Position numbers and translations under genes: made by a program. Positions 29,733 through 39,532 of a stretch of 64,000 nt of DNA are shown in pieces. Under the pieces are notes generated by a model. It did not search any database. It was not told where the DNA came from and saw only the letters and a program-made list of their open reading frames with translations. Numbering within the stretch: position 1 is the stretch's first letter; each line of letters starts with the position of its first letter. Source of the stretch: Candidatus Peribacteria bacterium (GTDB taxonomy: Bacteria > Patescibacteriota > Gracilibacteria > UBA1369 > LOWO2-01-FULL-3); NCBI GenBank assembly GCA_943357285.1, contig CALRGJ010000005.1, positions 19,935 through 83,934 of the forward strand, read 5' to 3'.

Positions 29733-30395
29733 ATGGATAATAATGAAGATATAAAACGTTTTGCTCTTTGGTTTGTGGTCGGAGTAATACTTATTGGAAG
29801 CTTTTTAGCTCTCATGTTTATGAATAAGGGGCCTGAAGTTACGCCAGGTAAACTCAGCAAGCCTGCATCTGCTGATGAATGGATAAAAGGAGATAAAGAC
29901 GCAAAGGTGACTTTGGTAGAATATAGCGATTTTCAGTGTCCTGCTTGCCGTGCCTGGGAACCACGAATTGAGAGCCTTATGAGCGAATTTGGTAATCATG
30001 TTCGTTTGGTTTATCGCAACTTCCCACTCAAAACTATTCACCAGAATGCACAAATTTCCGCTCAAGCTGCTGAGGCTGCAGGAATGCAGGGGAAATACTG
30101 GGAAATGCACAGTCTTCTATTTGAAAAACAATCAATTTGGTCTCCTCAGACATCTACTGTTGTTAAGGAAACATTCGCGAGCTATGCAGCTGACCTGGGA
30201 CTTAACGTAGAACAATTCAAAAAAGATCTTGTCTCCGATAAAGCAAAGAGCTTGGTTGATGAAGACTCAGATAGCGGTAAAGCTTCAGGAGTAGATTCAA
30301 CACCAACATTTTTCTTAAATAATTCAGAAATTAAACCACAAAATAATGACAACTTTAGACAGCTCCTCAGAGATGCAGTCGACGCATCTGCCTAA
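29733..30395 (+). CDS. DsbA-family thiol:disulfide oxidoreductase
   Basis: TM anchor; VEYSDFQCPACRAWEP CxxC motif; VDSTPTFFLN. Confidence 0.93.
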   Translation: MDNNEDIKRFALWFVVGVILIGSFLALMFMNKGPEVTPGKLSKPASADEWIKGDKDAKVTLVEYSDFQCPACRAWEPRIESLMSEFGNHVRLVYRNFPLKTIHQNAQISAQAAEAAGMQGKYWEMHSLLFEKQSIWSPQTSTVVKETFASYAADLGLNVEQFKKDLVSDKAKSLVDEDSDSGKASGVDSTPTFFLNNSEIKPQNNDNFRQLLRDAVDASA

Positions 30396-30822
30396 ATGGC
30401 TTATTTGGAGCTTAATAATCGTAAGCTTCATAGGATTTCTCGATGCCAGCTATCTTACGATTGCTCACTATACCGGACTGGCTTTGCGTTGCAGTGTATT
30501 TAGTGGCTGTGATCAGGTTACCACTAGTCCATATTCGGTTGTTTTAGGCGTTCCTGTTGCGCTTATGGGCGTGCTCTATTATCTCACAATTTTATTGGCG
30601 ACACTTTTCTATTTTGATACTAGAAAACCATATTTACCTAAATATATTGCTTGGGCCACTAACGCAGGATTAGCTGCTTCCTTTTGGTTCGTATTTTTAC
30701 AGTTGTTTGTAATTAAAGCCATTTGTCAGTACTGCATGATTTCTGCAGTAACCTCCACCTTATTATTTATTTTTGGAATAATAATTATAAAAAAATATGG
30801 CAACAAAAAACCTCAACAATGA
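30373..30822 (+). CDS. vitamin K epoxide reductase (VKOR) family protein
   Basis: DASYLTIAHYTG, CSVFSGCDQVTTSPYSVVLGVPVALMGVLYY, CQYC; overlaps upstream dsbA-like gene. Confidence 0.9.
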   Translation: MQSTHLPKWLIWSLIIVSFIGFLDASYLTIAHYTGLALRCSVFSGCDQVTTSPYSVVLGVPVALMGVLYYLTILLATLFYFDTRKPYLPKYIAWATNAGLAASFWFVFLQLFVIKAICQYCMISAVTSTLLFIFGIIIIKKYGNKKPQQ

Positions 30823-31267
30823 TTACGTCAAAGAAACAATAATTTTTCTTTTGAGAATTGCACTTGGCTGGTTATTTTTTTACGCTGGAGTGGAAAAACT
30901 GATGAATCCGGAATGGACGGCATCCGGATTTTTGTTGAATGCTAAGACCTTTCACGATCTCTATGCTTCGTTCGCTTCCGCCGGAAATATCGGTTGGGTT
31001 AATTCCATCGTACCGTGGGGAGAACTTTCTATCGGACTCGGTCTAATATTTGGGACCTTCACCCGTTTGGCCTCCTATTTCGCAATTTTATTATTGGCAC
31101 TTTTTTATTTTCCGGGATTGGATTTCCCACACGTCAAAAACGGATTTATTGTAGACGAAAAAGTAATATACATTTTGGTCTTCGCAGCCTTGATATATGT
31201 TCGCGCCGGCACCATCTGGGGCCTCGACTACTTCATCAATAAGAAAATTAAGAATTGGTTGGTGTAA
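30797..31267 (+). CDS. DoxX/DoxD family membrane protein
   Basis: LLRIALGWLFFYAGVEKLMNPEW...GELSIGLGLIFGTFTRLASYFAILL. Confidence 0.8.
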   Translation: MATKNLNNDYVKETIIFLLRIALGWLFFYAGVEKLMNPEWTASGFLLNAKTFHDLYASFASAGNIGWVNSIVPWGELSIGLGLIFGTFTRLASYFAILLLALFYFPGLDFPHVKNGFIVDEKVIYILVFAALIYVRAGTIWGLDYFINKKIKNWLV

Positions 31268-31275
31268 TGTTTGAA

Positions 31276-31369
31276 TGAAGAAAATAAATTTTAAATTGCG
31301 TTCGAGCGAATAAGCCCCGTAGCCTCGGGGCGTCTCTTGAGCGAGAAAAGTAATTTAAATTTTATTTTC
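31276..31369. repeat. long imperfect palindrome with GC hairpin (element A)
   Basis: GAAAATAAATTTTAAATT...AATTTAAATTTTATTTTC arms around GCCCCGTAGCCTCGGGGC hairpin. Confidence 0.7.
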
Positions 31370-32144
31370 TTTTTCTAACCACCAACCACACAAAATACCC
31401 CACCGCCGCTAATACCGGCAAAATACTCAATACCTGCCCCATTGATAGCGGGAAGTCTGTTGGTAATGGTCCGTGTAAATCCTTGAAAAATTCGAGCAAA
31501 AATCTGCCTCCGAAATATACGAAAAGAAAAGCGCTCAAAATGAATAGTTGTGGCAATTTAGTGTAATATTTTTTGTATAAGAAATAAGTTACACCAAAGG
31601 TGGCTAGGCATAGCATCGCCTCATATAATTGCGCTGGATGACGAGGAAAATCTTCTCCTAATCTTTTAAAGATAACTCCATAATTGCTATTTGTAGGATT
31701 ACCGATAATTTCGGAATTAAAGAAATTTCCAATTCTCACACAAGCCGCAGCAATAGGAATCGGAACCACAACTAAGTCCACATATTTTGAAAATTTTATT
31801 TTGTGAACTTTTACCCAAGTTATATAAGAAATAAATAAACCGATTGTAGCTCCGTGACTAGATAGCCCACCATGCCATACTTTGAGAATTTCAGACGGAT
31901 TTTCGAGGAAATAAGCAGGCTCATAAAAAAACACTTGTCCAAGTCTTGCTCCTATCAAAAGCCCAAAAAATAAATAGATAGCAATGCTATCAACGTGTTC
32001 CACCGGATAACCGTGCTTCTCAAAACTCTTAATCAAAAACAAATAACAAAATACAATTCCCAGCGCAAAAAATAATCCATACCAGTGCACTTGCAGCCCA
32101 GCAAAAGAAACTAAAATAGGATCGATATTATTTGTAAAAAGCAT
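31362..32144 (-). CDS. lgt: prolipoprotein diacylglyceryl transferase
   Basis: IDPILVSFAGLQVHWYGLFFALGI; GARLGQVFFYEPAYF; RIGNFFNSEIIGNPTN; HPAQLYEA. Confidence 0.96.
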   Translation of the reverse strand: MLFTNNIDPILVSFAGLQVHWYGLFFALGIVFCYLFLIKSFEKHGYPVEHVDSIAIYLFFGLLIGARLGQVFFYEPAYFLENPSEILKVWHGGLSSHGATIGLFISYITWVKVHKIKFSKYVDLVVVPIPIAAACVRIGNFFNSEIIGNPTNSNYGVIFKRLGEDFPRHPAQLYEAMLCLATFGVTYFLYKKYYTKLPQLFILSAFLFVYFGGRFLLEFFKDLHGPLPTDFPLSMGQVLSILPVLAAVGYFVWLVVRKRK

Positions 32145-32171
32145 AGGAAAAAATTAGAAGGTACATCCAAT

Positions 32172-32645
32172 CTATTCTGTACGGTCGCTTTTTGCAAATC
32201 GCTCTCTGCTCGCTTCCCTTATAGCTGCATTAAATTCATTCAAATAAGTTAATTCAGCATGAACTCTATCGTTTACCAATATTATAAAACTCATATCCAC
32301 ATTACCCTCCGCATCCAACATTTTCATTTGCCTTAAAAGTGCAATCGTTAAATGGCAAGTATGATCCATGATCAACGCCAGCTGAGGTCTTTTTGCATAC
32401 GTTTCTTTGCGTAGCAATACTCCTGGATTAACAAGATTTCCTACCTTCAATATATCAAAATACTTTTTAATAAATGCCTGACGAGTGTAGTCGTCAGTTC
32501 GTGTATCTGCAATCATATTATAGGAAATTTTTGCAGTATTTAATTCAGCCAACATTTCAGCATAAATAAAATCATCCACTGCCGCCAGTTCAGTTTCTGC
32601 ATCTGGATAATAGTATACCAATTCTTGATCACCTTGAGATTCCAT
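32172..32645 (-). CDS. hypothetical protein
   Basis: ORF with likely start MESQGDQEL; no recognised motif. Confidence 0.6.
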   Translation of the reverse strand: MESQGDQELVYYYPDAETELAAVDDFIYAEMLAELNTAKISYNMIADTRTDDYTRQAFIKKYFDILKVGNLVNPGVLLRKETYAKRPQLALIMDHTCHLTIALLRQMKMLDAEGNVDMSFIILVNDRVHAELTYLNEFNAAIREASRERFAKSDRTE

Positions 32646-32661
32646 AGAGATGATTATCCCA

Positions 32662-33870
32662 CTAAATCTTGATTTTGGCAAGCTTGATCGCTGCCTCATT
32701 GATTTCTTCGAGAGTTGGCATCAATGCGAATCTGACATAGCCAGCGCCAGGATTGATTTTTCTTCCATTATAATCACATTCATCAGAGATCAAACTTCCC
32801 GGAGTCACTACGATTCCAATCTCAGGATCTAATAGTTTTTTTGCAAATTCCACATCAGTCATTCCAGCCGGAACTTTTTGCCAGATGTAGAATGTAGCTT
32901 TCGGCATTTCAGCCTCTAGACCAATTGCCCGCAAACCATTAATTAAAATCTTAGCTTTTTCTTTATAAAGTTCTCTCATCTGACCCACATGCACATCATT
33001 CTCCAAAGCCTTAATTGCCGCCTCCTGAATAATATTTGGTGTACCGGAATCTATATTGGTTTTCAAAAGTTTATAAACATTTACCACTCCCTCATCTCCC
33101 GCCACGAATCCTACGCGATATCCGGTCATATTATTACGTTTGCTCAAAGAGTAGAAAGCAATGATTCCCTCTCTTCCAAGCCCTAATTCATCGGCAGCTT
33201 GTAGAATAGAAATCGGCGCTTCGTCAAAATAAATATCAATATAACAACCTTCATCCGCTGCAATCACAATGTCGTATTTGCGAGCCCATTCTATTAGTCC
33301 TTTGTAGTAATTTTTATCTGCCACTGCTCCAGTCGGAGAATTCGGATAATTAGTCCAAATAATCTGCGCCTTCTTTGCGATCTCTTCCGGAATTGCTTTG
33401 TAATCAATCAGAAAATTATTTTCTTTTAATAACGGCGCATAAAATGGAGTTCCTTCAGCAAAAAATGTTCCGGTCTTCATCGGTGGATATCCTGGAGAAG
33501 GACAAATCACCACATCACCTGGATCCACAAACGCTTCAGAAAAATTAAATATCGCCTCCTTTGAACCAATATTGGAAGAAATTTCTTTTTCAGGATCGAG
33601 AGTCACACCAAATCTACGTTTCATGTAATCTGCTGCAGCCACACGGAATTCTTTCAAACCCACGTAGCTTGGATATCCAGTAAGCACATGCTTCTTTGCA
33701 GCCTCTACGAGGGCATTCACTACAAAGTCGGGAGTTGGCTCGCTCGGATCACCTACTCCGAAATCTATGGCCTTTACGCCGCTTGCACGCAATGCTGCAA
33801 CTTTGTCATTAATTTCTTTAAAGGCATATGCCGGTAAACTTTGTAAACGTTTTGATGGCTCTATTTTCAT
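32662..33870 (-). CDS. dapL: LL-diaminopimelate aminotransferase-like class I/II PLP aminotransferase
   Basis: IDFGVGDPSEPTPDFVV, NYPNSPTGAVADK, YSLSKRNNMTGYRVGF; in DAP operon. Confidence 0.85.
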   Translation of the reverse strand: MKIEPSKRLQSLPAYAFKEINDKVAALRASGVKAIDFGVGDPSEPTPDFVVNALVEAAKKHVLTGYPSYVGLKEFRVAAADYMKRRFGVTLDPEKEISSNIGSKEAIFNFSEAFVDPGDVVICPSPGYPPMKTGTFFAEGTPFYAPLLKENNFLIDYKAIPEEIAKKAQIIWTNYPNSPTGAVADKNYYKGLIEWARKYDIVIAADEGCYIDIYFDEAPISILQAADELGLGREGIIAFYSLSKRNNMTGYRVGFVAGDEGVVNVYKLLKTNIDSGTPNIIQEAAIKALENDVHVGQMRELYKEKAKILINGLRAIGLEAEMPKATFYIWQKVPAGMTDVEFAKKLLDPEIGIVVTPGSLISDECDYNGRKINPGAGYVRFALMPTLEEINEAAIKLAKIKI

Positions 33871-35147
33871 ACTTCAGTTGTTTTATATAAATCTTCAAAA
33901 GTTTCTGCTCGGCGGATCATACGCAATTCGCCATTTTCCTGCAATAAATATTCCGCATGTCTTGGTCTTCCATTGTAATTATGTCCCATAGCAAAAGCAT
34001 GTCCTCCACAATTGTGAATGAGAACGATGTCGCCGATTTCACATTTTTGTAATAATCTATCTTGCGCTAACTGATCATTATTTTCACAAATTCTGCCGAC
34101 GATGGAAACGAGTTCTTTTTCATCACTTTCTTTCATCACAGTGGCATGATGGTATGCGCCATAAATTGATGGTCTTGGCATGTCGTTTGAGCTCGCATCT
34201 ATTCCCACAAATTTTTTGTAAGAATCTTTTATCACAATTACTTTTGAAACCAGCCATCCGGCATCCGCTGCAATAAAACGTCCAGGCTCAGCCATTAATC
34301 TCGGTTCCTTTAATCCGTACTCTTTACACTTTTCATCGAAAGCTCCGCGAATACTTTTTGCCACGACTTCCATATCGAGACTTTTTTCTTCCGGTTTGTA
34401 TGGCACGCCAAAACCTCCACCCATATTCATAAATTCAATTTCAATTCCGGTTTTATTTTTAATATCAGCCACAATATCAAACAATTTTCTAATGATGCCG
34501 GCAAAATAATCTTTGTCTTCCATCGGCACATTGCTGCCAGTCATCATGTGAATTCCGAAATGTTTCACGCCCATTTCTTTGGCCTTCTCATAGGCTTCAT
34601 ATGCTTTTTCGAACGGAACGCCGTATTTGGCATTTGGTCCGGCAAAAACATTGCTAGCGATCGTTGCTTTGCCCACACCAGGATTAATACGAAAAGAAAT
34701 AGTTTCAGGAACGCTCAATGCTCCATCTCCCACAAAAAAATCTAACATGCTCACGTCATCTAAATTCAGAATAAATCCCGCATCTTGTGCCACTTTTAAT
34801 TCACTCGCCGGATTATAATTCCCAGTAAACATTCCGCCGACTTTCAATTTTTGTCCGAGAATTACCTCTGTATCGCTCGACGCATCAAACTCAAATCCTT
34901 CGCTGATTATAATTTTCAAAACTTCCGGATTAGAGTTGGCTTTTACAGCATATAGAGGCTGAAACGCGCCCTTCCCATCCACACCCGGGAAATATTTCGT
35001 AAACGCTCCCCTCAAATTTCTGCAATTTTCTCGGAGTCTTTTCTCTTCATACACGAAGAATGGGGTCTCAAATTCTTCCACAGCTTTTTTTATCCCCGCC
35101 TCCGGATAATAAATAACGTCTTTATTTTCTTCGGTCTGCATATTCAT
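33867..35147 (-). CDS. lysA: diaminopimelate decarboxylase
   Basis: TPFFVYEEKRLRENC, YAVKANSNPEVLKII, FMNMGGGFGVPY, EPGRFIAADAG. Confidence 0.9.
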   Translation of the reverse strand: MNMQTEENKDVIYYPEAGIKKAVEEFETPFFVYEEKRLRENCRNLRGAFTKYFPGVDGKGAFQPLYAVKANSNPEVLKIIISEGFEFDASSDTEVILGQKLKVGGMFTGNYNPASELKVAQDAGFILNLDDVSMLDFFVGDGALSVPETISFRINPGVGKATIASNVFAGPNAKYGVPFEKAYEAYEKAKEMGVKHFGIHMMTGSNVPMEDKDYFAGIIRKLFDIVADIKNKTGIEIEFMNMGGGFGVPYKPEEKSLDMEVVAKSIRGAFDEKCKEYGLKEPRLMAEPGRFIAADAGWLVSKVIVIKDSYKKFVGIDASSNDMPRPSIYGAYHHATVMKESDEKELVSIVGRICENNDQLAQDRLLQKCEIGDIVLIHNCGGHAFAMGHNYNGRPRHAEYLLQENGELRMIRRAETFEDLYKTTEV

Positions 35148-35262
35148 TTTTAAATTTATAGTTTTTTAAATTTCCTTCGTTGACGTATTTATTTTTAGAT
35201 TTACTATTCCCCGCCGGCGGGACTTTTCAATCTGTTGATTTTTACCGCGCACCAACGCCCCC

Positions 35263-36165
35263 TCAAATTAATCCATACTGCTTAATAGTCTCTTCTAAAT
35301 ACTCCTTTGTTTTATCTTCCGGTTCACACATCGGCAATCTGAAAGATAGCTCACATAAGCCCATTCTCGATGCAATATATTTTACTGGAATTGGATTTGT
35401 TTCTACGAAAATATCTTTGAATAAACGCACCAAATTTGTATTAATTTTTTCTGCCTCTTCAAAATTTCCTTCACTCGCAAATTTCACCATCTCACTCAAT
35501 TCTTTTGGAACTAAATTTCCAGCCACAGACACCACTCCATCTCCACCGTTCTTCATCACCTCTATTGTCAGTCCATCATCACCTGAAAGCACTGTAAAAT
35601 CAGCCGGTCTTCTCGCTAGTACATCTTTAATTTGAACCATATCGCCGCTCGCTTCCTTCACTCCCACAATCATCGGATGTTTAGCAATTTCCATCAAAGT
35701 ATCCGTCTCAATATTTACGCCGGTACGTCCCTTAATATTGTAAACAATTATAGGCAATCCCAATTCCGCTAAAGCCAAATAATGTAGTCTCAAACCTTTC
35801 TGAGTCGGCTTATTGTAATATGGAGAAACGATAAGACAGCAATCCACACCAGCCTTCTTAGCATTGCCAATATATTCGCTCGCTTCATGAGTAGAATTAC
35901 TTCCTGCGCCTGCCATTACCATTACTCTCGGTCCACCTGCAGCTACCGCTTTATCTCTTTCCTCCACCACAATTTGGAAAATTTTTGCATCTTCTTCGGT
36001 CGTAGTAGTGGGAGATTCGCCCGTTGTGCCTACCGGTACAATTCCAGTCACTCCACTAGCGATTTGTCTCTGCACCATATTGCGTAGAGCCGATTCATCA
36101 ACGCTTCCATCTTTAGCAAATGGCGTCACTATCGCGGTCCATGTTCCTGCATATTTTCTTGGCAT
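35263..36165 (-). CDS. dapA: 4-hydroxy-tetrahydrodipicolinate synthase
   Basis: GTWTAIVTPFAKDGSVD, GIVPVGTTGESPTTT, VSPYYNKPTQKGL, GVKEASGD. Confidence 0.97.
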   Translation of the reverse strand: MPRKYAGTWTAIVTPFAKDGSVDESALRNMVQRQIASGVTGIVPVGTTGESPTTTTEEDAKIFQIVVEERDKAVAAGGPRVMVMAGAGSNSTHEASEYIGNAKKAGVDCCLIVSPYYNKPTQKGLRLHYLALAELGLPIIVYNIKGRTGVNIETDTLMEIAKHPMIVGVKEASGDMVQIKDVLARRPADFTVLSGDDGLTIEVMKNGGDGVVSVAGNLVPKELSEMVKFASEGNFEEAEKINTNLVRLFKDIFVETNPIPVKYIASRMGLCELSFRLPMCEPEDKTKEYLEETIKQYGLI

Positions 36166-36195
36166 ATAATTAGGGTAATAATTTACGAAATAAAA

Positions 36196-36945
36196 CTATC
36201 CATTCAAAAAATCTTCCATCTCAAAGTATCCCTTTTTACCAACTATCCACTCCGCCGCCTTCACCGCTCCTAGAGCATAGCCATCACGACAACGCGCCTC
36301 ATGAGTAATAGTGATTCTGTCTGCAGCTGAATCAAAACCAATAGTGTGTCCGAAGTTTACTAGACCACCTCTCACAGATGAAAAATGAATTTCGTTCATC
36401 TCGCGTTTGCGATCTAATTTGTCCTCCACTACTGCAGTTTTTCTTTCAATATTTTCTAGCAAAATTTTCTCCAAAGTTTTTGCCGTACCAGATGGGGAAT
36501 CTACTTTATTACAGTGGTGGATTTCAGTTCCCCACACATCATATTCATCGAATTTATTTACCAATTTTGCTGCCGCCTCCACAATTTTGAAATACATATT
36601 TACGCCAATAGAAAAATTTGAGGACCACAGAAATCCTATCTCGCCGCCACCATCTTTTGCTCCCACGATTTTTTTCATTTCATCTGATTTCCCATACCAT
36701 CCAGTCGCACCTTCCACCAAATTCACCCCCGCTTCTTTACAAATTTTTAAATTTTCCATAACTGCATCTCCACCGGAAAAATCAATCACCACATCTATGC
36801 CTTTTAGCATCAGCACATCCAATTTTTTAGCTGTTGCTTCAGCAGCACTTGGATCCACAATCACTGGCACTTCATGCCCTCTTTCAAGTGCAATTGTTCT
36901 CACCACTTTTCCCATTCCACCAAACCCTAGTAATGCAATTTTCAT
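36196..36945 (-). CDS. dapB: 4-hydroxy-tetrahydrodipicolinate reductase
   Basis: IALLGFGGMGKVV, VVIDFSGGDAV, SSNFSIGVN, EIHHCNKVDSPSGTAKTL. Confidence 0.95.
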   Translation of the reverse strand: MKIALLGFGGMGKVVRTIALERGHEVPVIVDPSAAEATAKKLDVLMLKGIDVVIDFSGGDAVMENLKICKEAGVNLVEGATGWYGKSDEMKKIVGAKDGGGEIGFLWSSNFSIGVNMYFKIVEAAAKLVNKFDEYDVWGTEIHHCNKVDSPSGTAKTLEKILLENIERKTAVVEDKLDRKREMNEIHFSSVRGGLVNFGHTIGFDSAADRITITHEARCRDGYALGAVKAAEWIVGKKGYFEMEDFLNG

Positions 36946-37021
36946 AATAATTACAGATTAGAAAGTGTCCCCATGAACATATTAGAAATAAAATTTTGAA
37001 TCGGTCAACTTTTCCTTTTCC

Positions 37022-38083
37022 CTAAACAAATAACATCGCAATCTCTACTGCATTTAGCGCCGCACCTCGGAGCAACTGATCTCCACTCACAAATAATTCC
37101 AATCCATGATCTCCGAAAATCAAACTCTGACGAATTCTGCCCACCTCCACGTTAAACTTTCCAGCAGCGTTTATAGGCATAGGATAGAGGTTTTTGCTCA
37201 CATCGTCCACTAGATCAACACCTGGAGCACTACTCAAAACCTCACGAGCGCCCTCCACTGTCACAGGCTTCTCAGTTTCAATCACAATGCTCTCGCTATG
37301 TGCACGAAGAGTCGGAATTCTCACTGCTGTACATGAACACGCAATATTCTCATCTCCAAAAATTTTTCTAGTTTCCCAAGCCACTTTCATTTCCTCTTTT
37401 GTGTAACCATTCTCCTGAAATTTATCGATATGTGGAATAATATTGAAAGCAATTTGATGAACAAAAAACTTTGGACTCGCTTCTGAACCAGCCTTCACTT
37501 TTACATGTTCCGGATCCAATAATTCCTCAATTCCCTTATTGCCCAAATCATTCCCCTCAAAAACAGCGCGAGTCTGGTCTACTAATTCTTTCATTCCTTT
37601 TGCGCCCGCTCCGCTAGTAGCCTGATATGTCGAAACAATCACCTTCTTCAAGCCAAATTTTTTATAAATTGGCCATAGCGCCATCGCTGCAATCGCTGTA
37701 GTACAGTTTGGGTTTGCGATCACGCCAGGATTCACCTTCGCTGCTTCAGAATTCACTCCAGGAATCACCAAAGGCACATCTTTCTCATATCTAAATGCTG
37801 AAGAATTATCCACCATCAAGCATCCAGCTTTCACTACGCGGTCTCTCCACTCCTTGCTGATATCGCTTCCTGCTGAGAAAAGAGCCACGTCACTTTCTTC
37901 AAAAACTTTATCGGAAATTACTTCGCAAGCCACGTCTCCGAATGGAGTTTTAATTACTTTTCCTAAAGATTTTTCTGATGCCACTAGTCTCAACTTCCCT
38001 ACTGGAAAATTCAAAGCCTTGAGACAATTAATCATCTCCACACCCACCGCCCCTGTCGCCCCTACTATCACTACATTTTTCAT
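37022..38083 (-). CDS. asd: aspartate-semialdehyde dehydrogenase
   Basis: VVIVGATGAVGVEMINCL, VDNSSAFRYEKDVPLVIPGVN, NPNCTT, TYQATSGAG. Confidence 0.97.
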   Translation of the reverse strand: MKNVVIVGATGAVGVEMINCLKALNFPVGKLRLVASEKSLGKVIKTPFGDVACEVISDKVFEESDVALFSAGSDISKEWRDRVVKAGCLMVDNSSAFRYEKDVPLVIPGVNSEAAKVNPGVIANPNCTTAIAAMALWPIYKKFGLKKVIVSTYQATSGAGAKGMKELVDQTRAVFEGNDLGNKGIEELLDPEHVKVKAGSEASPKFFVHQIAFNIIPHIDKFQENGYTKEEMKVAWETRKIFGDENIACSCTAVRIPTLRAHSESIVIETEKPVTVEGAREVLSSAPGVDLVDDVSKNLYPMPINAAGKFNVEVGRIRQSLIFGDHGLELFVSGDQLLRGAALNAVEIAMLFV

Positions 38084-38109
38084 AATATTTTTGGTTAAAA
38101 AAATCGGAA

Positions 38110-38188
38110 TTTATAAAATTAAATTTTTGCGAATGGAGCGACGTTGCTACGGCGCGACTTTGAGCAAAAAGAGAATTTTAAAATTTCA
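38110..38188. repeat. imperfect palindromic intergenic element B between lysC and asd
   Basis: AAATTTTTGCGAATGGAGCGACGTTGCTACGGCGCGACTTTGAGCAAAAAGAGAATTTTAAAATTT; same layout as element A. Confidence 0.55.
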
Positions 38189-38192
38189 ATTT

Positions 38193-39509
38193 TCAATCTA
38201 TAAAAAATTTATTAAATACTTTTTTCACTACTTCCTGCACCTCCGCTTCCTTCACCAAGAAAGTAATATTTCTTTTTGAAGAACCTTGAGAAACCATGCT
38301 TACATCATGTTCTTGCACAGCTGTAAAAAGATCTAGTAATGCCAATTTGTCGTGAATAATTCCCGCACCCACAAGACACACGATAGCCATTCCCTTCTCT
38401 ACTCTCACGTTTGCAAATTTGCTCAATTGATCTATTACTTTATCCGCTTCACCATTATCTACCGTCACAGACACGCTCACCTCAGAAGTGGAAACTACAT
38501 CCACATCGATATGAGCCTTCGCGAAAATCTGGAAAATCTTAGACATAAATCCGGGAGCACTGAGCATGCCCGCGGAACAAATATTCACGATGGTAATATT
38601 CTTTTTGAAAGTCACAGATTTAATAGATTCTTCTTCTTCATTTGTGATCAAAGTTCCCGGTGCACTTGGATTAAAAGTATTCAAAATTTTCACCGGAATA
38701 TTTTTTGCAATCGCCGGTTTAATAGTTTTTGGATGCAACACTTTTGCTCCAAAGAAAGCCAACTCTGCCGCTTCCTTGAATGATAATTTTGGTAGAACTT
38801 TTGCTCTTGGCTCATTCCTTGGGTCGAAATTGAAAATTCCATCCACATCAGTCCAGATTTGTAATTCACTGGAGTTTAAAGCTCCGGCAACAATTGCTCC
38901 ACTATAATCACTTCCACCACGTCCTAGAGTAATATATTCACCAGTTTCAGATTGACCGATAAATCCAGTCACTACCGGAATCACTCCACTCTTCAAAAGT
39001 GGAACCAATTTTTCTTCGATTGCTTTATAAGTTTTTTCGAAATCCACATTTCCCTCGCCAAAATTATTATCTGCAAAAACCAATTCATAAGAATCTACGG
39101 CCACACTCTTAAATCCATTCTTTTTCAAAACTTCCGGCAAAATATTGCTGCTAATTCTTTCGCCAAATCCGGAGATTTTATCTTTCATATAAGTAAGAAG
39201 TTCTCCTTTTTTCTGAACTTCTTCACAACACTCTTTCAATTCTTTCCATAAGTTTTCTAAATTCACAGTCACTCCCAATTCTGCCAAAATTGCCTCATGT
39301 TTTTCTACTAGAACCTTAATGCCTTCTTGCCAATTTCCACCAGTTGCAGCAGTTTCTCCCAGTAAAATTAATTTATCAGTCGTGCCTGAAGTTGCTGATA
39401 CTACCGCGGTTTTAGCACCAGGCATCTTGCCTAATATATCAGCAACTTGCTGAATCGCTTTTGCTGACCCCATTGATGTACCACCGAATTTTGCTACTAC
39501 GTTTTCCAT
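38193..39509 (-). CDS. lysC: aspartokinase
   Basis: VVAKFGGTSMGSAKAI, GFIGQSETGEYITLGRGGSDYSGAIVAGAL, C-terminal ACT region. Confidence 0.97.
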   Translation of the reverse strand: MENVVAKFGGTSMGSAKAIQQVADILGKMPGAKTAVVSATSGTTDKLILLGETAATGGNWQEGIKVLVEKHEAILAELGVTVNLENLWKELKECCEEVQKKGELLTYMKDKISGFGERISSNILPEVLKKNGFKSVAVDSYELVFADNNFGEGNVDFEKTYKAIEEKLVPLLKSGVIPVVTGFIGQSETGEYITLGRGGSDYSGAIVAGALNSSELQIWTDVDGIFNFDPRNEPRAKVLPKLSFKEAAELAFFGAKVLHPKTIKPAIAKNIPVKILNTFNPSAPGTLITNEEEESIKSVTFKKNITIVNICSAGMLSAPGFMSKIFQIFAKAHIDVDVVSTSEVSVSVTVDNGEADKVIDQLSKFANVRVEKGMAIVCLVGAGIIHDKLALLDLFTAVQEHDVSMVSQGSSKRNITFLVKEAEVQEVVKKVFNKFFID

Positions 39510-39532
39510 TTGATAGTGTTTAGAAATGAAAT

